64,000 nt of DNA. Source: Skermanella sp. TT6. Its GTDB lineage: Bacteria; Pseudomonadota; Alphaproteobacteria; Azospirillales; Azospirillaceae. Position numbers and translations under genes: made by a program. The DNA lies in NCBI RefSeq assembly GCF_016653635.2, contig NZ_CP067422.1, forward strand, positions 1 to 64,000, given 5' to 3'. This document shows, in pieces, positions 41,883 to 53,800 of this stretch (positions are counted from its first letter, which is position 1; every line of letters starts with the position of its first letter). The notes below the pieces were generated by a model. That model had not been told where the DNA came from and searched no databases. It worked only from the letters and a program-made list of their open reading frames with translations.

Positions 41883-44800
41883 ATGAATGATGCGGATCCT
41901 GGTCGCATGCTCGACGGCGGCGACGAGAGGCGGCCGGCCGACGACGCGGCCATGCTGCCCCTGACCCGCGTCCAGCTCGAAATCTATGTCGAGCAGAAAT
42001 TCAACCCGGAAAGCCCGCTGTTCAACATCGGCGCCCTGGTCCGGATCGCCGGGCCGGCCGACGGCGCCCGCTCGATCGCGGCGATCCGCCATGTCGCGGA
42101 CAACGCGGCGGCCTTCCGCACGGTCATGATCGACACCGACGACGGACCGCGCCAGCGCGTGCTGGACAGGTTTCCCGGGGCCGTGGACTTCATCGACCTG
42201 AGCGGCGAGAGGGACCCCGAAGGCGCGGCACTGCGCTTCATGAACGGCGACATGGCGGAACCGCTGCCGTTCGGGCCTGCCGGCCCGCTGGCGCGATTCG
42301 CCGCGCTGCGCTGCGGTCCCGACCTGTTCTTCTGGTACGGCAAGTTCCACCACATCATCGCCGACGGCTGGGGCACCTCGCTGTTCCACGCCAACCTGGT
42401 GCGATCCTACAACCGGCTCACGGCCGACGGCACGCTCCCGGCGCTGGAACTCGGCCATGTCGCCGACCAGATCGCGGAGGAGCGGCGGTACCGCGCCTCG
42501 CCCGGGTTCGAGGCGAGTCGGGCCTATTGGGAAAGCCTGTTCCCGGCCCTGCCCGAGCCGCTGTTCCGGCAGGCCGGCCCCCTCACCACGCGCGCCCTGC
42601 GCCGCACCATCCATCTGGACGGCGCCCTATACGGTCGCATCCGCGATCTCGCCGAAGCGGAGAAGGCGTCGCCGTTCCACGTGCTCCTGGCGGCGCTCGG
42701 AACCGTCCTGTCGCGCCAGTGCGCGACTCGCGACCTGGTGATCGCGGCGCCGATCCTCAACCGCAGGACCGCGGTGGAGAAGCAGGCGATCGGGCTGTTC
42801 GCCAGCGTCTCGCCCCTGCGGCTGCGCCCCGACGGGCTGCACGGCCTGCGCGCCCTGGTCGGCGAGATCCGCGCCCAGCTGCGCCGGGACTACCGGCATC
42901 AGCGCTTCCCGGTCGGGGAGATCAGGCTGCCCGGCCTGCCGGAGGAAACGGCGCGCAACCGCCTGCACGAGGTCAGCCTGTCCTACGAGCGCCACCATTA
43001 CGGCGAGCAGGTCGCGGGCTGCACGAACCGGACGGTGGTCCTGTCGAGCGGCCACCAGAACCAGCCGCTCCAGGTCTTCGTGCGCGACTTCGACGACCAT
43101 GACGACATCGCGGTCGATTTCGACTTCAACGAGAGCTACTTCGACCAGGCCGGCGCCGAGGCGCTGGTCGGCCGCTTCCGCCGTCTGCTGGAAAGCGCGC
43201 TGGACCAGCCGGACCGGCCGGTCGCGACCCTGCCCTGGCTCTCCCCGGCCGACCGCGACTGGCTGGTGCGGCAGGCCAACGCGGGCGCCGAGGTGCGTCC
43301 GACCGGCACCCTGGCCGGGTGGTTCGAGGCGACCGCGGCGGCCCATCCGGACCGCCCCGCCCTGTCCTTCGAGGGCACGGTGCTGAGCTACGCCGAGCTG
43401 GATGCCCGGTCCAACCGGCTGGCCCGCCACCTCGCCGGGCTGGGCGTCGGGGCGGAGACGCCGGTCGGCCTGTGCCTGGAGCGCGGCGCGGAGCTGATCG
43501 TCGGCCTGCTCGCCATCCTCAAGGCCGGCGGCTGCTACGTCCCGCTCGACCCGGCCTATCCGGCCGACCGCCTGTCCTGGCTGGCCGGGGACGGCGGCCT
43601 GAGGCTGGTGCTGACCCACGCGCCGGCCCGCGAGGCGCTCGCCGCCGCGCTGGGCGACGGCGCCCTGCCCGTGGTCGATCTGGCCGACGCCGAGGCGGAC
43701 GCCGCCGCCCTGCCCGCCGCGCCGCTCGCCCTGGCGATCGACCCGGAGCAGGCGGCCTACGTGATCTACACCTCCGGCTCGACCGGAAGGCCCAAGGGCT
43801 GCGTGGTCAGCCACCGCAACGTCGCCCGCCTGATGGCCGCCACCGAGCCGCAGTTCGGCTTCGGCCCGGACGATGTCTGGACCCTGTTCCACTCCTACGC
43901 CTTCGACTTCTCGGTCTGGGAGATCTGGGGCGCCCTGCTCTACGGCGGCAAGCTCGTCGTGGTGCCCTACTGGGTCAGCCGGGCGCCGGACGCGGTGGCC
44001 GAGCTGCTGGAGCGCGAGGGCGTCACGGTGCTGAACCAGACGCCGTCCGCCTTCCGCCAGCTGATCCCGGCCGCCGCCGGGCGCAAGTTTGCCCTGCGCC
44101 GGGTGGTGTTCGGCGGCGAGGCGCTGGAACTGGCGAGCCTGTCGCCCTGGTACGCGGCGCAGGGCGACGCCGCGGTGCTGGTCAACATGTACGGCATCAC
44201 CGAGACCACGGTCCACGTGACCTACCGGGCGCTGGAGCCGGCGGACGCCGAGGCCGGCCGGGGCAGCGAGATCGGAAGGCCGCTCTCGGACCTCCAGGTG
44301 CATCTGCTCGACCACCGGCTGGAGCCGGTGCCGGTCGGCGTGGTCGGCGAGATCTTCGTGGGCGGCGGCGGGGTGGCGCGGGGCTACCGCAACCGTCCGG
44401 ACCTGACGGCGGAGCGGTTCCTTCCCGACCCGTTCGGCCCGCCGGGCTCGCGGCTGTACCGCTCGGGCGACCTGGCGCGGCGCCTGGCCGACGGCAGCCT
44501 GGAGTATCTGGGCCGGGCCGACCAGCAGGTGAAGGTCCGGGGCTTCCGGATCGAGCCGGGGGAGATCGAGGCGGCCTTGGTGCGCCGGCCCGGGGTACGC
44601 GAGGCGCTGGTGCTGGCCTTGCCCGGTCCCGGCGGCGACCCGCGGCTGGTGGCCTACGTGGCGGCGGAGGACGGCCGGGGCGACGTGGCGGGATGGCGCG
44701 CGGCGCTGGCCGAGGCCCTGCCCGACTACATGGTGCCGGCGGCCTTCGTGGTGCTGGAGCGCTTCCCCCTGACCCATCACGGCAAGATCGACCGCGCCGC

Positions 44801-47800
44801 CCTGCCGCCGCCGGAAAGCTCGCGCTCGGAAGCGGGCGAGGCGCCGGCCACCGCGGCGGAGCGCGCCCTGGCGGCGATCTGGTCCGACGTGCTGGGCGTG
44901 CCGGCGGTCAACCGCGACGACAATTTCTTCGCGCTCGGCGGCGACAGCATCCTCTCCCTCCAGGTCGTCGCACGAGCCCGCAAGCAGGGCATCGGCTTCG
45001 GGCTGCGCGACCTCTACCGCCACCAGACGCTTCGCGGCCTCGCGGCTTCGGCCGAGACCGGGCCGGCCGACCTGGACAGGGACGAGGCTCCCGCACCCTT
45101 CGCGCTGATCGCCCCGGCCGACCGCGCCCTGCTGCCGGCCGGCGCCGTCGATGCCTTTCCCATGTCCAGGCTCCAGGCCGGGATGCTGTTCCATGCCGAG
45201 CTGGAGGCCGGGACGGCGATCTTCCACGACATCTTCAGCTACCGCATCGAGCTGCCCTGGCGCGACGACGGCTGGGACAGGGCGCTGGAATCCCTGGCCG
45301 ACGCCAATCCCGCGCTTCGCACCAGCCTGCACTGGACCGGCTTCGGCGAGGCCCTCCAGGTGGTCCATGGGCGGGCTCGGGTCCCGCTGGAGGTGGACGA
45401 CCTGAGGGCGCTCGATCCCGCCGAACGGGAAAGCCGTGTCGCCGCCTTCCTGGCGGCGGAGAAGCGGACCGGGTTCGACATCGCCGCGGCACCCCTGTTC
45501 CGCGTCCGACTGCACCGGCTGGAGGAGGACGTCGTCCAGGTCACCATCAGCTTCCATCACGCGATCCTGGACGGCTGGAGCGTCGCGACCCTGCTGACCC
45601 GCCTGATCGGCCTCTATCTCGGCCGCCCGGTCCAGGCCGGCGCCGGCGGCACCGCCGTTCCCGCCTGCTTCGTGGCACTGGAGAAGGCGGCGGTCGCCGA
45701 CGAGGCCGTGCGCCGCTTCTGGGCCGCACGGGTGGCCGGCCTGGAGGTTCCCCGGCTGCCGCGGCTGGCGGTGGCTCCCCCGGCCGATGCCGCCGGCAAG
45801 GTCAGCCGCCATCTGGTGGCCTTGCCGGCCAGCCTGTCCGGCCGGCTGGCGGCGAGCGCCGACCGGCTCGGCGCGCCGATCAAGAGCCTCGCCTTGGCGG
45901 CCCACCTGCGGGTGCTGGCCTTCGCGACCGGGCGCCCCGACGCGGTGACCGGCTATGTCACCCACGGAAGGCCGGAGCTGGACGGCGCCTCCGAGGTCAC
46001 CGGGCTGTTCCTCAACACGGTGCCGCTGCGCCTGAAGCTGGGTTCCGGCACCTGGCGCGACCTGGTGCGGGACCTGCTGCGCGAGGAGGCCGAGGTGCTG
46101 ACCAACCGGCGCCTGCCGACCGCCGACATCAAGCGTCTGGCCGGCGGGATCGACCTGTACGAGGCCGGTTTCAATTTCATCCATTTCCATGTCTATGCCG
46201 GCATCCTCGGCATGCCGGAACTGCGGGTCCTGGACGTCGCCATCTTCGAGGAAACCGACTTCCCGTTCCTGGCCCAGTTCGCCCGCCACCCGACCAGCGG
46301 CGAGCTGGAACTGACGCTGATCTACGACCACGCCAAATACTCGGCCGAGCAGATCGGGGATCTCGGCGGCGCCTATATCGGCGTCATGGAGGCCTTGGCC
46401 GACAGGCCCGACGAGCCCGTCGCCGCCCTCGACCTGCTGGGCGCCGGGCAGCGCGACTGGCTGGTGCGGGAGGCCAACGCGGGCGCCGAGGTGCGGCCGA
46501 CCGGCACCCTGGCCGGCTGGTTCGAGGCGACCGCGGCGGCCCATCCGGACCGCCCCGCCCTGTCCTTCGAGGGCGCGGTGCTGAGCTACGCCGAGCTGGA
46601 TGCCCGGTCCAACCGGCTGGCCCGCCACCTCGCCGGGCTGGGCGTCGGGGCGGAGACGCCGGTCGGCCTGTGCCTGGAGCGCGGCGCGGAGCTGATCGTC
46701 GGCCTGCTCGCCATCCTCAAGGCCGGCGGCTGCTACGTCCCGCTCGATCCCGCCTACCCGGCCGACCGCCTGTCCTGGCTGGCCGGGGACGGCGGCCTGA
46801 AGCTGGTGCTGACCCACGCGCCGGCCCGCAAGGCGCTCGCCGCCGCGCTGGGCGACGGCGCCCTGCCCGTGGTCGATCTGGCCGACGCCGAGGCGGACGC
46901 CGCCGCCCTGCCCGCCGCGCCGCTCGCCCTGGCGATCGACCCGGAGCAGGCGGCCTACGTGATCTACACCTCCGGCTCGACCGGGAGGCCCAAGGGCTGC
47001 GTGGTCAGCCACCGCAACGTCGCCCGCCTGATGGCCGCCACCGAGCCGCAATTCGGCTTCGGCCCCGACGATGTCTGGACCCTGTTCCACTCCTACGCCT
47101 TCGACTTCTCGGTCTGGGAGATCTGGGGCGCCCTGCTCTACGGCGGCAAGCTCGTCGTGGTGCCCTACTGGGTCAGCCGGGCGCCGGACGCCGTGGCCGA
47201 CCTGCTGGAGCGCGAGGGCGTCACGGTGCTGAACCAGACGCCGTCCGCCTTCCGCCAGCTGATCCCGGCCGCCGCCGGGCGCAAGTTTGCCCTGCGCCGG
47301 GTGGTGTTCGGCGGCGAGGCGCTGGAGCTGGCGAGCCTGGCGCCCTGGTACGCGGCGCAGGGCGACGCCGCGGTGCTGGTCAACATGTACGGCATCACCG
47401 AGACCACGGTCCACGTGACCTACCGGGCGCTGGAGCCGGCGGACGCCGAGGCCGGCCGGGGCAGCGAGATCGGAAGGCCGCTCTCGGACCTCCAGGTGCA
47501 TCTGCTCGACCACCGGCTGGAGCCGGTGCCGGTCGGCGTGGTCGGCGAGATCTTCGTGGGCGGCGGCGGGGTGGCGCGGGGCTACCGCAACCGTCCGGAC
47601 CTGACGGCGGAGCGGTTCCTGCCCGACCCGTTCGGCCTGCCGGGCTCGCGGCTGTACCGCTCGGGCGACCTGGCGCGGCGCCTGGCCGACGGCAGCCTGG
47701 AGTATCTGGGCCGGGCCGACCAGCAGGTGAAGGTGCGGGGCTTCCGGATCGAGCCGGGGGAGATCGAGGCGGCCTTGGTGCGCCGGCCCGGGGTACGCGA

Positions 47801-50800
47801 GGCGCTGGTGCTGGCCTTGCCCGGTCCCGGCGGCGACCCGCGGCTGGTGGCCTACGTGGCGGCGGAGAGCGGCCGGGGCGACGTGTCGGGATGGCGCGCG
47901 GCGCTGGCCGAGGCCCTGCCCGACTACATGGTGCCGGCGGCCTTCGTGGTGCTGGAGCGCTTCCCGCTGACCCATCACGGCAAGATCGACCGCGCCGCCC
48001 TGCCGGCGCCGGAAAGCTCGCGCTCGGAAGCGGGCGAGGCGCCGGCCACTCCGGCGGAGCGCGCCCTGGCGGCGATCTGGTCCGACGTGCTGGGCGTGCC
48101 GGCGGTCGGCCGTGACGACAATTTCTTCGCGCTCGGCGGCGACAGCATCCTCTCCCTCCAGGTCGTCGCCCGCGCCCGCAAGCGGGGCCTGACGCTGACC
48201 CCCCGGCAGGTCTTCCTCCAGCCGTCGCTGCGCGAACTGGCCCTGGCCGCCGTAGAGGCCGGAACCGCCGCCGCAGCGGTCGCCGGGACGTCCGACGGCC
48301 CCGTGCCCCTGACCCCGATCCAGCGCTGGTTCTTCGGCCTGGACCTCGCGCGCCCGTCCTGGTGGAACCAGATTGCGTGGCTGGAGACCGCCGGTCCCGT
48401 CGATCCCGCCGCCCTGTCCCGCGCCCTCGACCAGGTGGCCGGCGCCCACGAGGCGTTCCGCCTGCGCTTCCGCCGGGAACCCTCGGGCTGGGTGCAGACC
48501 CTGGTGCCCGGCCCCGCGGCCCTGCCGCTGACCGTCCATGACCGGTCGGAACTGCCCCGGGCCGCCCTCTCCCTCCAGGAAGGCTGGGACCTCGGCGAGG
48601 GGCCGCTGGCGCGCGCCGCCTGGTTCGGCGAGGGGACCGGCGGCGTTCTCGCGGTCGCGGTCCATCACCTGATCGTGGACGGCGTCTCCTGGCGCATCCT
48701 GCTCGACGATCTTGCGGGCGCGCTGGCGGGGGAACCGCCGTCCACCGCCTTCGGCTTCGCGGCCCATGCCCGCGCGCTCGGCGACAGGCCGGTCCCGGCG
48801 GCCCCGGTCCCCGCCGGCCGGTGCCGGCTGCCCATGGACCGCGGCGTTCCCGACCTGACCGGGACCGCCGGCAGGATCTCCACCGCGTTCGATCCCGCCG
48901 AGACGGCGCTGATCACGGTCGATGCCCCGGCCGCGTCCCGCCAGCCGGTGGACGCCCTGGTCCTCGCCGCCGTGGCCCGCGCCCTCTCGGACCTCGGCGG
49001 GGGCCTGCTCCCCGTCGTCGTCGAGGGCCACGGCCGCGACGTGCCGGACGCCGACCTGTCCCGCACGGTCGGCTGGTTCACCGCGTTCCGCACCCTGGCC
49101 TTGCCGCTCGGACTTGAGGCCACATCCGATGACGCCGCTGCGGCGCTGGCCGGTGCCGCCGACGGACTGCCCGCCGACCCGGCGGACTGGCCGGAGGTCA
49201 GCGTCAACTATCTCGGCCGCATCGCCGATGCCGCAGGCGGTTCCGGCTGGCGGCTGCGCCGCGAACCCGGGGTGCCGGTCTCCGCGCCGGAGAACCGCCG
49301 CCCCTTCGCCCTCGATCTCGTGGCAATGGTCGCGGGCGGCCGGCTGGAAGTGACCTGGCTGTTCGCCGCCGGGATCAACGCCGCCACGGCGGAGCGCTGG
49401 GCCGTCCGCTTCAAGGCCGCCCTGCTGGAAGTCGCCGGCGCCGCCGCCGGCCGCATCGTGCCGCCGAAGCCGGAAGACCTGCCGCTCGCCCGCCTGGACG
49501 CCGCCGCCCTCGCGGCCCTTGCCGCCGCGGTTCCGGCCCCGATCGCCGATGCCTATCCGCTGACGCCGCTCCAGCTCGGCATGCTGTTCCACGCGGTGGA
49601 GCGGCCGGACGCCGGCGTCTATGTCGAGCAGCTCGCCGGCCGCCTGACCGGCGAGCTGGACGAGCCGGCCTTCCTCCAGGCCTGGCAGGACGTGATCGAC
49701 CGGCATCCGCCGCTTCGAACCCTGTTCGTCTGGCGCGACGTGCCCGAGCCCCATCAGGTCGTGCTGGCCCGCGCCGCCCTGCCGGTCCGGCGGGAGGACT
49801 GGCGCGGCCTGCCGGACGACGAGCAGGACCTTCGGCTGGAAGCGCTGCTGGCGGCCGACCGACGCCTGGGCCTCGACCTCGGCCGGGCGCCGGTGATGCG
49901 CTTCGCCCTGGTCCGTACGGGGGAGTCCGCCTGGCGCTGGGTCTGGACCCACCACCACATGCTGGTGGACGGCTGGTCGCTGCCGATCCTGTTCGGCGAC
50001 CTGCTGGCATCCTATTCCGCCCGGATCGCGGGGCGCGTCGCCGAGCCCGCCCCGGCGCGGCCGTTCCGCGACCATGTCGCCCGCCTGGCCGGCCGCGACG
50101 GCTCCGCCGACGAGCGGTTCTGGAAGGCGGAGCTGGCCGGGATCGAGGGACCGTCGCGCCTCGCCCTCCAGCGCCCCGCCGGCGCCGCCGAGGAACTGCC
50201 CGGCGAGGTCGAGCGCACGCTGGGGCCGGCGGCCTCCGAGGCGTTGCGTGTCCTGGCCCGACGGCATCAGGTCACGCTCAACGTCGTGGCCGCCGCCGCC
50301 TGGGCGCTCCTGCTGGAACGCCACGGCGCCGGCCCGCGCCCGATGTTCGGGCTGACCGTGTCCGGCCGCTCGCCGGAGCTCGCCGGCTCCGACGGGATGG
50401 TGGGATTGTTCATCAACACCCTTCCCTGCGCGGTCCCGGTGCCCGGCGCCCTGCCGCTCTCCGGCTGGCTGGGGGAGGTGCAGCGGCGGCTGGCCGCCGT
50501 GCAGGAGCACGACGCCGTGGGCCTGGTCGAGGTCCGGCGCTGGGCGGGGCTGCCGGCGGACGAGGCGCCGTTCGACAGCCTGTTCGTGTTCGAGAATTAT
50601 CCCGTGGCGGCGGCCCTCCAGCGTCAGGCCGGCGGCATCGCCTTCTCCGACATCCGCTTCGTGGAGCGGACCAACTATCCGCTGACCGCCGCCGTGATCC
50701 CCGGCGACGCGCTGATCCTGAAGATCAATTATGACGGGCTGCGCTTCGGGGTGGCGGAGGCGTCGGCCCTGCTCGACCGCTGGACCGGCCTGCTGGCCCG

Positions 50801-53800
50801 GATGGCCGAGCGGCCGGACGACCCGGTGGACGGTTTCGCGGTCATGCCCCCGGCCGAGGCCGCCGGGCTGATCACCCGCGCCAACCCCGTGGGCAAGGGC
50901 GCCGCCGAGCCGGAGCCCGCCCACCGGCTGGTCGAGCGGATCGCCGCCCGCCGGCCCGACGCGCCGGCGCTGGACACCGCCGGCGCGGTCGTGACCTATG
51001 GCGCCCTGGACGCCGCCGCCGACCGGCTCGCCCGCAATCTCGCCGCCCGGAGCGTCGGGCCGGAAACCGTGGTGGCGACCCTGCTGCCGCGCTCCGCCGA
51101 CCTGATCACCGCCCTGCTGGCGATCCTGAAGGCCGGCGGCGCCTGGCTGCCGCTCGACCCCGCCTATCCGGCGGACCGGGTCGGGCACATGCTGTCGGAC
51201 GGCGACGCCCGGCTGATCCTGGCGCGCGGCCCGGTGCCCGCGGACCTCGCCGGCGGCCGCCCCGTCCTGGACCTCGACGCGCCCGCCGGACCGGATGCCG
51301 GCCTGCCGCTCCCCGCGGTCGATCCGTCCGGCCTCGCCTATGTCATCTACACCTCCGGCACGACCGGGCGGCCCAAGGGCGTGCTGGTGCCCCATGCCGG
51401 CATCGCCAACCTCGTCGCGGCCCAGGCCGATGCCTTCCGGATCGGGCCGGGCGACCGGGTCTATCAGTTCGCCTCGCCCAGCTTCGACGCGGCGGTGGCG
51501 GAGATCTTCCACGCGCTGGGGACCGGCGCCACGCTCTGCCTGCCGCCCGCCGGCGATGCGCTCGACGTCGGCCGCCACCTGGCGGAGGCGCGGGCGACCC
51601 ACGTCACCCTGCCGCCCTCCGTCCTGGCCGCCCTGGACCCCGCCGCCCTGCCGGACCTCCGCGCCGTGGTGGTGGCCGGCGAGGCGGCGCCCGGCGCCCT
51701 GCTGCGCGCCTGGAGCCGGGTCGGCCACGTGGTCAACGCCTACGGCCCGACCGAGGCGACCGTCTGCGCCTCGGTCGAGACCTGCACGGACCTGCCCGGG
51801 GAGCCGGCGCTCGGCCGTGCCATGGCCGGCTGCGCGCTCTACCTGCTCGACGCGCGCGGCGACCCGGTGCCCCCCGGCGTGCCGGGCGAGATCGCGATCG
51901 GCGGCATCGGCGTCGCGCGGGGCTACCGCGACCTGCCCTGCCTGACCGCCGACCGCTTCCGTCCCGACCCGTTCAGTCCGGTCGCGGGCGCCCGGCTGTA
52001 CCTGACCGGCGACCTCGCCCTGTGGGATGCGGAGGGGCGCATCCGCTATCTCGGCCGGCGCGACCACCAGGTGAAGCTGCGCGGGTTCCGCATCGAGCTG
52101 GGGGAGGTGGAGGCGGTGCTGGCCGACCATCCCGCCGTAGCCTCCGCGTTGGCGCTGGTCCGTCGCCCCGCCGCCGGGCCGCCCGAACTGCTGGCCTTCG
52201 TCACGGGTGCCGGCACCGCTCCCGACCCGGCGGAACTCCGCGCCCACGCCGCCGGGCGGCTGCCCGGCCATGCCGTCCCCTCCGCCGTGCTGGTGCTCGA
52301 CTGGTGGCCGCTGACTCCCAACGGCAAGATCGACCGCGCCGCCCTGCTCGCCCGGGCCGATGAGCGCGAGCCCGTCACCCTCTCCTCCCGGGCCGAGGCC
52401 CCGGCCGGCGCCGCGGAGGAGATCCTGGCCGCGGTCTGGCGCGAGGTGTTCAACGGCCGGGCGATCGGCCGCCGCGACAATTATTTCGACCTGGGCGGCG
52501 ACAGCATCATCAGCCTCCAGATCGCCGCCCGCGCCCGGGCCGCCGGGCTGGAAATCTCCCCCCGACAGGTGCTGGAGGCCCAGACCGTCGCCGCCCTCGC
52601 CGCGCTGGCGATCCCCCTGGCCGCGGCCCCGGCGGAGCCCGAGCCGGCGACCGCCGAGATCCCGCTGACGCCGATCCAGCGCTGGTTCTTCGACCAGGAC
52701 CTGCCGGCGCCGCACCACTGGAACCAGTCGCTGGCCTTCGCGGTGGACGCCGGGTTCGACGCCGCCGCCTTCGGCCGGGCGCTCCGGGCCCTGCACGCCC
52801 GCCACGACACGCTGCGCCTGCGCTTCGCCCGCGCGGACGGCGGCTGGCGCCAATTCTACGACGGCCCCGGCGAGCCGCCCCGGCTGGAACGCCTGGACCT
52901 GACCGGCGAGGCCGACCCCGACACCCTGCTGGCCCGGGCGGCCGACCGCCTCCAGGCCGGCTTCGACCTGGGTTCCGGCTGCCTGATCGCCGGGCTGCTG
53001 GCCGAGATGGGGGCGCGGCGCCCGCGCATCCTGCTGCTGTGCGCCCATCATCTGGCGGTGGACGCCGTATCCTGGCGGGTGCTGCTGTCCGACCTGCACG
53101 CGCTCTACCGGGCGGAGGCCGGCGGCTCTCCGCGCCCGCCCGCCCCTGGCGGCACCAGCTTCCGCCGCTGGTCGGAGGCGCTGGCCGCCCATGCCGGGGA
53201 GTTCGGGGCCGAGCTTGACCATTGGCGCTCGGTGGCGGCGCCGGGAACCGTCCCGCTGCCGTTCGACGGTCCCGACCCCTCCGGGCCGGACCCGGTGGCC
53301 GGGGAGCGGGTCGCCCGCACCTCGCTCGGCGTCGCCCGCACCCGGACCCTGCTCGACGGCGCCGCCGGCCCGATGCCGGAGGCGCTGCTGGCCGCCCTGG
53401 CCCTGGCCCTGGGACGGTGGTGCGGCGCCGGGGCCGCCGTCATCGACCTGGAGAGCCACGGCCGCGACTCCCCCTGGCCCGGCATCGACCTGGCCGGCAC
53501 CTGCGGCTGGTTCACCGTGCTGCACCCGGTTCGGCTGGAGATCGCCGGGACGGCCGACCCCGCCGCCGCCTTCGCCGCCGCCCGGGCCGCCCTCTCCGCC
53601 GTCCCGTCCACCGGCCCGTCCAGGGGACTCGGCTGGGGCGTGCTCCGCCACCTCGCCGGGGACGGGAGCCTGTCCTCGGCGCCGCCGGCGTCCGTGGCGC
53701 TCAATTACCTGGGCCAGACCGACGCCGGGACGGCCGGGCTCGACGGCTTCGCCCCGCTCGCCGCCGCCTATGGCGGGGAGCGCGACCCGCGCCAGCCGCG

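Noticed and set aside
43319-48115. 1598-codon plus-strand frame inside NRPS1
   Set aside because: Out-of-frame shadow made long by the duplicated A-PCP blocks; protein is Arg/Pro/Gly low complexity.
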